A stretch of DNA of 64,000 bases, from contig JAPDPQ010000022.1 in NCBI GenBank assembly GCA_034506395.1, forward strand, positions 26,527 through 90,526. The letters run 5' to 3'. Positions 19,387 to 28,971 of this stretch are shown one piece after another (position 1 is the first letter of the stretch; the number at the start of each line of letters is the position of its first letter). A program made the position numbers and the translations under genes. The stretch comes from a candidate division KSB1 bacterium (lineage in GTDB: Bacteria; Zhuqueibacterota; Zhuqueibacteria; Thermofontimicrobiales; Thermofontimicrobiaceae). The notes under the pieces are model-generated. The model had not been told where the DNA came from. It did not search any database and saw only the letters and a list, made by a program, of their open reading frames with translations.

Positions 19387-22300
19387 ATGGATAAAAAGAA
19401 TGTGGTTGATTTTTACCCCTTGACGCCCATGCAACAAGGGATGTGGTTTCATACGTTATTGGCACCAGAATCTGGGGTGTATTTCGAGCAACTGAGTTGT
19501 GCCATCACTGGCCAGATCGATCTGGAGGCGTTTCGACGAGCTTGGGATGCGGTGATCCAGCGGCATCCAATTCTGAGAACCAGTTTTATCGGGGAGAGCC
19601 TGAAAGAGCCAATTCAAGTGGTCCATCGCCATGTGTCGATGCCTTTTGAGTATCTCGATTGGAGTGGGCTTTCGCCCGAGCGACAGGCGCAACAATTGGA
19701 CGCTTTTCTGGAAGTGGATCGAAAGCGGGGCTTCAAATTATCCGAGCCGCCGCTGATGCGGTGCGCCATGATCCGGTTTGGCGCAGATCGTCATCAATTG
19801 GTGTGGAGTTATCACCATATTTTGATGGACGGGTGGTCTCTGCCTCTGGTTTTAGGCGAGGTGTTCGCCCATTACGATCGATTCAGCCGCGGGCAACAAT
19901 TGCAATTGCCGCAACGTCGACCGTTCCGAGATTATATTGTCTGGCTGAAAAACCAGGATCAATCCCGAGCAGAAGCGTTCTGGCGAAAAACCCTTGAAGG
20001 ATTCACCACCCCAACTCCGCTATTTCCCATTCAACCAACCACTAAGGGTTCGGCTGAGGATGCGAGAAATGAGGAGATCTATTTGACTGAATCGCTCACC
20101 GCGCAATTGCAAAACTTTGCTCGAAAACATCAGCTTACCCTGAACACAGTGGTTCAAGCGGCGTGGGGATTGGTGTTGGGTCGTTATCATCAAACAGATG
20201 ATGTGGTATTTGGGGCGACGGTTTCAGGTCGGCCACCAGACCTCTCGGGAGCCGAGGATATGATCGGCCTGTTTATCAATACGCTTCCAGTCCGTATTAG
20301 AATTTCGGATCAGGAGACGTTGATCCCCTGGCTCAAACAATTGCAACAGCAGCAACTGGAAGGTCGCCAATACGAATACAGTTCCTTGATTCAAATTCAT
20401 CAGTGGAGCGAGGTTCCGCGCGGCGTGCCATTGTTCGAAACGATTTTGGTCTTTGAAAACTACCCGATCGATAATCGGCTCACTCAGCAATTGGGTTTGC
20501 AGCTTACCATAGAAAATGTCCGCTCAGAAGAGCGCACCAATTATCCGATCAATCTGATCGTGGGACCAGGATCGCAAATCTTGTTGCGCATTTTATATGA
20601 CCCCGGTCATGCGGACCCAGAATTGATCCAAGCTGTACTGAAGCAACTCGAACATGTTCTGGAGCAGTTTGTGAGAAATTTCGATCAACGGCCATCACAA
20701 ATTGACATCCTAACTGCAAAGGATAAAAACAAGCTGTTGATACAATTCAATGCCACGGCCGCCGATTATCCCGATCAGCACGGCATCCATCACCTGGTTG
20801 AAGCCAGTGTGGAGAGATCTCCAGAATCCATTGCCGCGATCTTCGAAGATCAACAGCTCAGTTATCGGGAATTGGATAACCGAGCCAATCAATTGGCGCG
20901 ATATTTGAAGCAATTTGATATCGGCCCCGAAACCGTGGTCGCAATTTCCATTGAACGATCATTGGATATCCCAATCGCTATCCTGGGGACATTAAAATCT
21001 GGCGCAGCTTATTTGCCCATCGATCCCGATTATCCAAAAGTCAGAAGGGCCTATATGCTTCATGATTCGGGCGCACGCCTGCTGATCACTCAACAGAAAT
21101 TGGCTCCGCTATTTTCAGATGCCGCTATCCCGATAATCATGATCGATGCAGACTGGCCCGTTATCGCGCAGCAATCGCGGCAACGAATCGATGTGGCAAT
21201 CGATGCCGACAACCTGGCATATTTAATCTATACTTCAGGTTCGACCGGTCAGCCCAAAGGCACCTTGCTGCAACATCGGGGCTTATGCAATTATATCAAT
21301 GCCAATATCCAGCAGTTGGGGATCAGCCCATCCGATCGGATGCTCCAATTTTCATCCTTAAGCTTCGATGCTTCGGTCATGGAACTGTTCACTGCGCTGG
21401 TGTCTGGTGCGACGCTCGTGTTCGCTGGCCATGAGCTATTGCTCTCTGGCGATCAATTGCTTGAGTTCATCGAAACGGCGGGGATCACGGTGACGCTTTT
21501 GCCACCCTCGCTCTTAGCAGTGTTATCAGAACGAGCGCTGCCGATGCTCAAAACGTTGTTGACCGGCGGCGAGCGCTGTACTCCAGCTATTGTTCAGAAA
21601 TGGGCCCCTCATAGGAATTTCTTTAATGCCTATGGGCCAACAGAGGCGACGGTGGGGCCGACGATTTATCGGGTAGAATCTGGTGAAGCTGTTCAAGTGA
21701 CCGTGCCCATTGGCCGTCCTCTCGCTAACACTGAAATTTATCTTTTAGATCGAGAGCTTCGCCCAGTGCCGCTCGGCGTGGCAGGAGAATTATACATCGG
21801 TGGCATTTGTCTAGCCAGAGGCTATCACCATCAACCAGGATTGACGGCAGAAAAATTCATTCCGCACCCGTTCAGCGCCAAGCCAGGCCAGCGGTTGTAT
21901 CGAACTGGCGATTTGGCCCGTTACCGGAGCGATGGGAATCTCGAATTCCTGGGCCGCATTGATCATCAGGTTAAAATTCATGGCTTTCGGATCGAGCTGG
22001 AAGAGATCGAGTCGGTTCTTGCTCAGCACCCAGCCATCAGGGAGACGGTGGTCATCGCTCATGAATCCCAGGTTGCAGATGGTGAAAAGCGACTGGTGGC
22101 ATATTTTATTTCCAGCGAGGAGGGTTCAGCACCGGTCGCCGAGCTGAGAAATTTCTTGAAAGAGCGGCTTCCTGACTTCATGATCCCATCCATTTTTATT
22201 AAGCTGAGCGCTTTTCCCTTGCTGCCCAATGGAAAAATCGATCGTCAGGCGCTCCCGAAGCCAGACAATGATCGGCCCAATATGGACAAAGACTATGTGG

Positions 22301-23352
22301 CGCCTCGCGATGCTTGGGAGTTTGGACTGGTGCGCATCTGGGAAGAAGTGCTGAACGTACGCCCGATTGGTGTAACCGATAATTTCTTTGAGCTGGGCGG
22401 ACACTCGCTCCTCGCAGTTCGATTGATCGGCCAAATTCAGCAGCGATTAGGGCGCGGATTGCCATTGAACGCGCTATTTCAAGAGCCAACCGTAGAGAAT
22501 CTGGCCCGCATTCTTAGGTTGGGCGACGGAACCAGTTCCCATCCAACGCTGGTGCCCCTGCAGCCCCGTGGGTCACGAAAGCCGCTGTTCTTCGTTCATC
22601 CATCCGGCGGCAGTGTCCATTGGTACGTTGCTCTGGCTAATTACATCGGTCCAGATCAACCTCTATATGGCGTTCAGGCCAAAGGGCTCAACGCCGGCGA
22701 GGAGATCCATACCAGCATTGAGGAAATGGCAAGCTATTATGTGAATGCGATCCGAAGCGTGCAGCCACATGGCCCATACCATCTTGGCAGTTGGTCTCTT
22801 GGCGTGATCATTGCATTTGAAATGGCCCAGCAGCTCACAGCACAGGGCGAATCCGTCGCTTTTCTGGGATTGGTTGATCAAGGACCATTCCCCCCAAATA
22901 GTGCTCCAATTGATGAAGCCAGTTATTTGGTCGAGTTATTCGGCAAACATCTGCCGCTATCAGCGGAAACGCTTCGAGAACTGGCCCCAGTAGATCAGAT
23001 TCAGCATGTCTATGAGTTGGCCATCCAAACCCATTGGATTCGGTCCGACATCTCGTTGGAGCAATTCAGCCATTTCGTCCGAATCATGAGAACGTATAAT
23101 GACGCTTGGCGCAATTACCATGCTCGGCCATATCCGGGCAAAATTACCGTGTTTCGCGCTACCAATTCCCATCTTGATAATTTAGTTGCTCCAGACTTGG
23201 GTTGGGCAGAACTTGCCAAGGGTGGTGTTGAGGTGCATGATGTCCCTGGTGATCATATCAGCATGATGGTGGAGGAAGAGCAAGTTAGAGTGTTAGCGCA
23301 GAGAATTTCAACCTGTTTAGCGAAAATCAATCCCAGCAACCATGAACGATGA
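19387..23352 (+). CDS. NRPS termination subunit: C-A-T-TE
   Basis: Last synthetase, 1321 residues. I start it at ATG 19387 (MDKKNVVDFYPLTPMQQGM), 8 bases after the previous stop and just downstream of GAAGGA; the longer in-frame reading would overlap the upstream gene. The C domain is the D-donor type with HHILMDGWS, fitting the epimerase that ends subunit 3. A domain about nt 20790-22260, code read D-A-M-S-L-G-A-V-G (probably a neutral side chain, not assignable); its A8 motif has IHGFRIEL where RGFRIEL is usual. T domain with LGGHS near 22395. The thioesterase (22540-23340) carries the nucleophile Ser1137 in SWSLG, an Asp in VDQGP and a His in PGDH. It should release the peptide by hydrolysis or cyclisation; which one cannot be told from the sequence. 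Confidence 0.97.
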   Translation: MDKKNVVDFYPLTPMQQGMWFHTLLAPESGVYFEQLSCAITGQIDLEAFRRAWDAVIQRHPILRTSFIGESLKEPIQVVHRHVSMPFEYLDWSGLSPERQAQQLDAFLEVDRKRGFKLSEPPLMRCAMIRFGADRHQLVWSYHHILMDGWSLPLVLGEVFAHYDRFSRGQQLQLPQRRPFRDYIVWLKNQDQSRAEAFWRKTLEGFTTPTPLFPIQPTTKGSAEDARNEEIYLTESLTAQLQNFARKHQLTLNTVVQAAWGLVLGRYHQTDDVVFGATVSGRPPDLSGAEDMIGLFINTLPVRIRISDQETLIPWLKQLQQQQLEGRQYEYSSLIQIHQWSEVPRGVPLFETILVFENYPIDNRLTQQLGLQLTIENVRSEERTNYPINLIVGPGSQILLRILYDPGHADPELIQAVLKQLEHVLEQFVRNFDQRPSQIDILTAKDKNKLLIQFNATAADYPDQHGIHHLVEASVERSPESIAAIFEDQQLSYRELDNRANQLARYLKQFDIGPETVVAISIERSLDIPIAILGTLKSGAAYLPIDPDYPKVRRAYMLHDSGARLLITQQKLAPLFSDAAIPIIMIDADWPVIAQQSRQRIDVAIDADNLAYLIYTSGSTGQPKGTLLQHRGLCNYINANIQQLGISPSDRMLQFSSLSFDASVMELFTALVSGATLVFAGHELLLSGDQLLEFIETAGITVTLLPPSLLAVLSERALPMLKTLLTGGERCTPAIVQKWAPHRNFFNAYGPTEATVGPTIYRVESGEAVQVTVPIGRPLANTEIYLLDRELRPVPLGVAGELYIGGICLARGYHHQPGLTAEKFIPHPFSAKPGQRLYRTGDLARYRSDGNLEFLGRIDHQVKIHGFRIELEEIESVLAQHPAIRETVVIAHESQVADGEKRLVAYFISSEEGSAPVAELRNFLKERLPDFMIPSIFIKLSAFPLLPNGKIDRQALPKPDNDRPNMDKDYVAPRDAWEFGLVRIWEEVLNVRPIGVTDNFFELGGHSLLAVRLIGQIQQRLGRGLPLNALFQEPTVENLARILRLGDGTSSHPTLVPLQPRGSRKPLFFVHPSGGSVHWYVALANYIGPDQPLYGVQAKGLNAGEEIHTSIEEMASYYVNAIRSVQPHGPYHLGSWSLGVIIAFEMAQQLTAQGESVAFLGLVDQGPFPPNSAPIDEASYLVELFGKHLPLSAETLRELAPVDQIQHVYELAIQTHWIRSDISLEQFSHFVRIMRTYNDAWRNYHARPYPGKITVFRATNSHLDNLVAPDLGWAELAKGGVEVHDVPGDHISMMVEEEQVRVLAQRISTCLAKINPSNHER

Positions 23353-23705
23353 CACAGCTCAAAAAAAGAACGGTAGATGGCTCACCCCAGTGCTCGACGG
23401 CTGGTTTTGCTAAGGTTTAAAGGGAAGTCTGAATGAATCAGTAATTAGATAAGGTCATTCCTGCGAAAGCAGGTATCACATATTGCTTCCGAAATTTTGA
23501 ATTAATCGAGCAAAGGAAAAATATTTTTGCCCGTCGACTACGGGAAAACGATCAAATTCAGATTTGAAAATCATCTTCCACAATCTTTCGAGTATTTCGT
23601 GGGTAAATTTTGTTTTTGCTCATCACTTTTCATTTTAGGGTTCATATAAAATCAGTGAATCATTTGATTCGATGATTTATACATTCATTTAACCAAGGAG
23701 CTTAT
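23353..23705. other. 353-bp gap after the NRPS genes
   Basis: No gene and no convincing terminator seen. It contains a 24-base GTCATTCC-type repeat fragment at 23454-23477 and becomes AT-rich before the AAGGAG ribosome-binding site (about 23693-23700) of the next gene. Confidence 0.6.
23454..23477 (+). repeat. Short GTCATTCCTGCGAAAGCAGG hairpin repeat
   Basis: GTCATTCCTGCGAAAGCAGG followed by TATC: the hairpin CCTGC-GAAA-GCAGG with a GTCATTC lead. It resembles the first part of the dispersed repeat family of this window but lacks the remainder. Confidence 0.5.
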
Positions 23706-25373
23706 ATGAAAACAAAACTCATCCTCATCAGCCTGATGTTAATCGGGAGCACCACAGTGACCAGCACTGCGATGGTCAAAGAAACGTGGGTCCGCCATTT
23801 TCATTCGAGCAACGCACAGCTCGACCTGGCCGTTGCAATGGCATTGGACGATTCGAGCAATGTGATTGTAATAGGTAACAGCCGTACAGCGCATGGTGAT
23901 TTTGATTATTTGATTGTGAAATACGACAGTTCTGGCCAACTGAAATGGAGTGCTCAATATAATGGAACAAACAATGGGGACGACCATGCGGCCGCTATGG
24001 CCATTGACCAGCAGGGAAATATTTATGTCACTGGGAGCAGCGCAGCGGCAAATGGGTTGGACGATTTTGTCACAATAAAATTGGACCGGAATGGTGCTCA
24101 ACAATGGGTTGCCCGATACAACGGCCCTGCTAACAATTTGGACGAAGCTACTGGCGTGGCCGTAGATCAAACCGGGAATGTATACGTGATCGGCTTCAGC
24201 AATGCTGGCGGCTGGGTGCCATTTCCTGACATCGTCACCATCAAATATAATTCTGCGGGTCAACAGCAATGGTTGGCCCGTTACGATGGATCATCGGGAT
24301 CCATGGATATGGCAAGTGCCATTGCTATTGATTTGGAAGGGAACGTTTACGTAACTGGTGCAACTGGCAGTGGTCGGGCTGGTTGGGGCTCTGCCATTCA
24401 AACTGACTTCATCACGATCAAATATAATGCTCAGGGCCAACAGGTCTGGGCAGTGACCTACAACGGACCAGCGAATTCCCAAGACGTCGCTACCCATTTA
24501 GTCCTGGATGCTGGCAATAATGTGTATGTTGCTGGTGCCAGCACGGGCAACGGCACTCGATTGGATTACGCTACGCTCAAATACAATAACGCTGGCGAAT
24601 TGCAATGGGTAGCGCGATACAACAGCGATGAGAACCTTCAAGACAATATCAGCGGCCTAGCGGTGGACGCATTGGGAAATGTGGTGGTCACTGGCACAAT
24701 CGGCAGTGATCTGTTCAATCCCAATAGTGATCTTGTCACCGTCAAATACGATCAGAATGGGAAACAGCTATGGCTCGCCCGATATAATGGGCCGGGCAAT
24801 TCCTGGGAGCGCGCGGCTGGTCTGGCGCTGGATCGCGAGAACAATATCTACGTCACTGGTCAGAGCATGGGGGACGCTTCAGGGTCGGATTTCGTTACAC
24901 TGAAATACGATCGGAATGGGGCGCTCCAATGGGCAGCCCGCTATGATAGCGGCTCCAAATCCGACGACGCTGGCATCGCGATTCAACTGGATCGATCTGG
25001 AGACATTTATGTCGCTGGGAGCACTGGTATCGAGATGAATGCTGGCAGCGTCACTATCATCAAATATGAGCAAAACAACAATGTCATCGCGGCCAATTAT
25101 AGCCGCAAATCAGATCAGCGGGTAAGCCGCAATTATCCCAACCCATTCAACTCGACGGTCACCATCATTTTCGATCTTCCAGAGAGCAGTCAGGTATCGC
25201 TCAAGGTTTATAACATGATGGGTCAGGAGCTGGCTGTGCTCGTTGATCAATCGCTTTTTGCTGGAACTCATCAAGTGTTTTGGGATGCGACTGGTCAGAA
25301 TAGCGGTATTTATTTTTATCGTTTGAAAATGAATGACAAAGTGGAATCCAACAAAATGATCTTGTTGCGTTGA
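23706..25373 (+). CDS. Secreted SBBP-repeat protein with T9SS-type C-terminal domain
   Basis: 555-residue secreted protein. Residues 1-22 are a signal peptide. About eight repeats follow of the form GNIYVTGSS...DFVTIKYDRNGAQQWVARYNGP, the SBBP (seven-bladed propeller-like) repeat, spaced about 55-60 residues and filling residues 30-460. The last 85 residues are a C-terminal sorting/FlgD-like Ig domain: NYPNPFNSTVTIIFDLP, VYNMMGQELAVL, SGIYFYRLK, ending in LLR. In bacteria with type IX secretion such a domain directs export and surface attachment; whether it does so here is inferred. A strong AAGGAG precedes the ATG. It sits between the synthetases and the tailoring/export genes in the same orientation, but nothing in it suggests a biosynthetic role; it may be a bystander. 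Confidence 0.9.
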   Translation: MKTKLILISLMLIGSTTVTSTAMVKETWVRHFHSSNAQLDLAVAMALDDSSNVIVIGNSRTAHGDFDYLIVKYDSSGQLKWSAQYNGTNNGDDHAAAMAIDQQGNIYVTGSSAAANGLDDFVTIKLDRNGAQQWVARYNGPANNLDEATGVAVDQTGNVYVIGFSNAGGWVPFPDIVTIKYNSAGQQQWLARYDGSSGSMDMASAIAIDLEGNVYVTGATGSGRAGWGSAIQTDFITIKYNAQGQQVWAVTYNGPANSQDVATHLVLDAGNNVYVAGASTGNGTRLDYATLKYNNAGELQWVARYNSDENLQDNISGLAVDALGNVVVTGTIGSDLFNPNSDLVTVKYDQNGKQLWLARYNGPGNSWERAAGLALDRENNIYVTGQSMGDASGSDFVTLKYDRNGALQWAARYDSGSKSDDAGIAIQLDRSGDIYVAGSTGIEMNAGSVTIIKYEQNNNVIAANYSRKSDQRVSRNYPNPFNSTVTIIFDLPESSQVSLKVYNMMGQELAVLVDQSLFAGTHQVFWDATGQNSGIYFYRLKMNDKVESNKMILLR

Positions 25374-25473
25374 AAAATTCGTTATCATCGAATGAAATCT
25401 AGGCAGGTTCATACAGAAACATGAAAGCGATCTCTGAATAAAAGCATCGAGCCATATTGGTAGGAAAATCGCG

Positions 25474-27249
25474 ATGGAGACGATTCTTTCTCATTTAGAG
25501 CGCTCTTCTGATATTTACGAACTGATTCCTGGTTATCCTAAACCACCTTTGATCCCGTTGCCCGAGCTCGGGGATATGAGTTCGTTGGCAAGAGTTGGCT
25601 TAAAATCGAGCGCATTGGCGCATTCGCTCAGTCGGCTTGGCCTAAGGATTTCTGGCTTTTTAAAATTTCAAAAGACACTCCCTGAGCGACTTGAACTATT
25701 GCTCAGAAGGTGCGATCTACGAGGTGGGTATTTATTTGCGCCAGTCGTTTCCGCTACGTTGGCATTGGAGGACGACGCTCGCCAGTTGCCACCGTTAGAT
25801 CGGGCGACTACCTTGTTAATCGCTGCCGGACAGTTGTATCAGGATATCGTGTCGGCTCGGCTCGAGCCAGATCGATACCGCGGAAATACACTGGAAATGG
25901 GACAATATCCGAACTTGTTTTCCACCTGTCTGATTATCGATGGAAAACGGCCGCGCATATTGAAAAGCGCAAATCATTCGCATATTGTGGTGCTCATTCA
26001 CGGGCAACAACATGCGTTGGAGCTGGGCGATCCGACAAGTTGGCGACCAGCTTCCATCAAACGGGCGCTCGAGGAAATTGTAGAACGAGCGGCCCCCAGT
26101 CAATCGACTGAACCGCCGGGGATCTTGACAGGTGCTGATCATCCGACGCAGATGAGAATCTTTCGGCAGCTTCAGCGGATCGAATTGAACCGACGTTCGC
26201 TGAAACTATTGCAGCATAGTTTTCTGATCCTCTGCCTTGATCTCGATGATAAACCATCGAGCTATGCCGAAGCGGCAAGAATCGGCCATGGCGGCAATTT
26301 TGCCAATCGCTGGTATCATGCTAGCTTGCAGATCATCGTCTTTGGGAATGCGCGTGCTTGTATCACTTGTAACTTCAGCACCTATGTGGATGGGAACACG
26401 ATGATGCGGGCGGCATCGGAAATCAAACGTCGTGCGGCTAGGGTGGAAATCAATGATGGCTGGTCAGAGGGCAATGCCCCTTCCGCAAAAAAGTTGTACT
26501 GGTCGATTGCCCCGCGATTCATTCAACAGGCTCAGTACGATTTGAATCGGATCGTCGATCATCAGCCAGCCACGTTTGAGATCGCTGGCTGCGGACGCAG
26601 CTATTTTTCTGCTCGGGGTTTGGATGGAGTGCCCATCTTCATGGTGGCGCTCCAACTGACAACCAAGAAATTCACGGGCAAAATGGTTGAGATGCGGCAG
26701 TTTTTAACATTATCTCGTTACCGATGCATGGGACTGACCGATGCAGTCGTCACCACTCCCGAAGTGATCCAACTGGTGACTTACCTTGACCAAGCGACAT
26801 TCGATCCGAAGCGCGCAGGACAATTACTCGAAGCCGCTATTGCCTCTCAGGTGAGCGCCTGTCGGCAAGCTCGATCGCATCTCTCGCTGGATTCGCTGAT
26901 CGGACTTTATTTGGTATCCAGCTCAACTTGGAAAAGACGTTATATTCAGTTCGTCCTGATTCTGGTGATGGCGCTGCTTCGGCTATTCGGTTTGTTCAGA
27001 CCAGCATTTCAGCGAGAGGTGATCGTTTCTCATCCAGAAATTTATCCTGAGGTGCCAGTGGTCGGGCGACCAGGAATTCGATTGCCCTATGTGAAATACT
27101 TCGGCTTGCATTACCAAATGATGGCCGATCGGATCATCATGACCATGATGCCATCGGTGAAATGGTCAATTCCCAATGCGGATTTCATTGCTGAATTGAA
27201 AAAAAATCTCCAACTCATGCAACAAATTATTGAAGGAAGATCTGAATGA
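25474..27249 (+). CDS. Carnitine/choline acyltransferase-like protein lacking the catalytic His
   Basis: 591 residues. Several landmarks of the choline/carnitine acyltransferase family appear in the right order: GQYPNLFSTCLI (about 147-158), SHIVVLIHGQQHALELGD, SFLILCLDLDD, HGGNFANRWYHASLQIIVF (NRWYH at 278-282), the active-site strand, a REGR-like stretch EMRQFLTLSRYRCMGLTDAVVTTPE split over 20+ residues near 425, and a C-terminal FGLHYQMMADRI segment. At the active site family members have EHxxxDG/EG; here residues 299-307 read CNFSTYVDG, with no His. A hydrophobic stretch near 489-509 could be membrane-associated. The gene overlaps the exporter by 4 bases. NRPS condensation domains share this fold superfamily, so an acyl-transfer, scaffolding or offloading role on the peptide is conceivable, but unproven. 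Family call good; activity unknown. Confidence 0.75.
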   Translation: METILSHLERSSDIYELIPGYPKPPLIPLPELGDMSSLARVGLKSSALAHSLSRLGLRISGFLKFQKTLPERLELLLRRCDLRGGYLFAPVVSATLALEDDARQLPPLDRATTLLIAAGQLYQDIVSARLEPDRYRGNTLEMGQYPNLFSTCLIIDGKRPRILKSANHSHIVVLIHGQQHALELGDPTSWRPASIKRALEEIVERAAPSQSTEPPGILTGADHPTQMRIFRQLQRIELNRRSLKLLQHSFLILCLDLDDKPSSYAEAARIGHGGNFANRWYHASLQIIVFGNARACITCNFSTYVDGNTMMRAASEIKRRAARVEINDGWSEGNAPSAKKLYWSIAPRFIQQAQYDLNRIVDHQPATFEIAGCGRSYFSARGLDGVPIFMVALQLTTKKFTGKMVEMRQFLTLSRYRCMGLTDAVVTTPEVIQLVTYLDQATFDPKRAGQLLEAAIASQVSACRQARSHLSLDSLIGLYLVSSSTWKRRYIQFVLILVMALLRLFGLFRPAFQREVIVSHPEIYPEVPVVGRPGIRLPYVKYFGLHYQMMADRIIMTMMPSVKWSIPNADFIAELKKNLQLMQQIIEGRSE

Positions 27250-28574
27250 GCAATCCTGAAAAATTGATGAACAAGAATTTTTTGCTATTATGGCAAGGCC
27301 AGGCAGTCAGCAACCTGGGCACCCAAATTTTTTCAATCGGTATGATCCTATGGATCGTCGAAGCCACAGGATCAACCACGCTCATGGGGGTCATCGCCAT
27401 GGTCGCTAGTATCCCAGCATTGATTTTGGGACCGATCGGGGGGACAGTGGCCGACCGCCATTCCCGCAAACACATTATTGTTCTCAGCGACGTACTGAGC
27501 GGGCTAGTGATGCTGGCTCTTGCTGCATTGGTGTTTTATGCACCGCAGCGGACCGAGCTCATTATCGCAGGGCTATTCATTGCCTCGGTGCTTGTCGCGA
27601 TCGTTGGATCGTTCTTTTTCCCATCCATTTCGGCTGCCATCCCAGATTTAGTTCCCAAAGAACGACTTGTCGGTGCCAACACCCTAAGTCGCTCCTCGAT
27701 GCAGTTATCGCAATTGATCGGCCAGGCCATAGGGGGTTTTCTTTATACCTTGCTTGGCGCCCCGTTGATCTTCTTGTTGAATGGGATTTCCTATCACTTC
27801 TCAGCGATCAGTGAATCTTTTATATCGATCCCGCACCGAAATAATCGACGAACTGGCGGTTGGCGGCAACAATTGGTGGGATTCAAACAGGAGCTGATTG
27901 ATGGCTTTCGTTACATCTGGCATCAGAAAGGGCTCCGAGAAGTGATTCTCGCAGCTACCCTGATCAACTTTTTTACCGTGCCCATCATTATTTTATTACC
28001 ATTTTTTGTAAAGGCGCACCTAAACCTTGGAGACAACTATCGCCAGTGGTTCGGTGTGCTACTGGCCTGCTACAGTATCGGATCAATTCTGGGCTACATC
28101 TTCGCTGGGGCAAGCAAGTCGTCTGGTCAAATCAGAGGAAAACTGATGATCCTGTTCATTATTTTGACTTCAGCCGCTCATGGCTTGTTGGGATTGGCAG
28201 GTCATATTTACCTAGCCCTTGCCCTGGCATTTTTCGGCGGGTTTTTTAGCGGTTATATCAGTGTCAATATCACCACGATCTTGCAATGGACCACTCCCAG
28301 CGAGATCCGCGGGAGAGTATTCGGCGTGCTCACCACCCTGGTCGGCGCCGTGACTCCTGTCGCCATGGGATTGTCTGGCATCGTTGCCGATCTGATCCAT
28401 CGAGATCTGCCTATGATATTTGTATTCTGCGGCGCGATTATGGCAGTTTCATCTATGCTCATCGCCCTCAATCAAAATTATCGCGCCTATCTTTCTTATG
28501 AACCAATGGCAAATGAGCTCAACGAGCAATCGGCTATCTCATCAGCCGCTGAATTGGCCTTGGGGAACGAGTAG
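27246..28574 (+). CDS. MFS exporter (EntS/MFS_3-like)
   Basis: 442-residue major facilitator with about 12 hydrophobic segments. It opens with NFLLLWQGQAVSNLGTQIF, typical of the MFS_3/enterobactin-exporter group, and has the motif-A equivalent GGTVADRHSRKH between helices 2 and 3 (residues 65-76). The C-terminal half repeats a related GRVFGVLTTL loop. The start ATG overlaps the stop of the acyltransferase-like gene (ATGA), so the two are probably translationally coupled. Members of this group often lie in NRPS and siderophore clusters and export the product; that is the likely role here, though no siderophore-specific gene is visible in this window. Confidence 0.88.
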   Translation: MSNPEKLMNKNFLLLWQGQAVSNLGTQIFSIGMILWIVEATGSTTLMGVIAMVASIPALILGPIGGTVADRHSRKHIIVLSDVLSGLVMLALAALVFYAPQRTELIIAGLFIASVLVAIVGSFFFPSISAAIPDLVPKERLVGANTLSRSSMQLSQLIGQAIGGFLYTLLGAPLIFLLNGISYHFSAISESFISIPHRNNRRTGGWRQQLVGFKQELIDGFRYIWHQKGLREVILAATLINFFTVPIIILLPFFVKAHLNLGDNYRQWFGVLLACYSIGSILGYIFAGASKSSGQIRGKLMILFIILTSAAHGLLGLAGHIYLALALAFFGGFFSGYISVNITTILQWTTPSEIRGRVFGVLTTLVGAVTPVAMGLSGIVADLIHRDLPMIFVFCGAIMAVSSMLIALNQNYRAYLSYEPMANELNEQSAISSAAELALGNE

Positions 28575-28971
28575 CATTTTCGCGCGATAGATAACTTATC
28601 CAATTTCGCTCGTATTTGATAGAAACAAAGAAAGATGTAAGATATTGTCAAGCTTGCCAGCCTTCTCGATCAGACTGATGAATCGTGCTGAGCAGAAATG
28701 AATGATAAAAATTTTATGATGTATGATCTAAATTTATTGTTTAGAACAATATTTTGATATTTTGGATTTCTTTCGAAGCTTTAGCATCTTTGCTGTAACT
28801 CTAAAGTTCATCACTGGTCATGTGATCAGCTCCATCGATCAAAGAAGTATAACCAGATGCATCGCGCGATCAATAATAAAATAGTAATGTTCATAAATCA
28901 AGCTATTTTCTAAGAACGGAATTTTTCGGATTTTTGACCGAATCATTGCTGAATCAACTGTGGAGGAAATA
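28575..28971. other. 397-bp AT-rich gap
   Basis: No ORF, repeat copy or strong hairpin recognised. It is AT-rich, probably holding the promoter of the following small gene, whose GGAGG lies at 28962-28966. Confidence 0.5.

Noticed and set aside
4844..23352. Extra small genes inside the NRPS reading frames
   Set aside because: All other-frame reading frames here are shadows of repeated A/C/T motifs; no ribosome-binding sites and no recognisable proteins.
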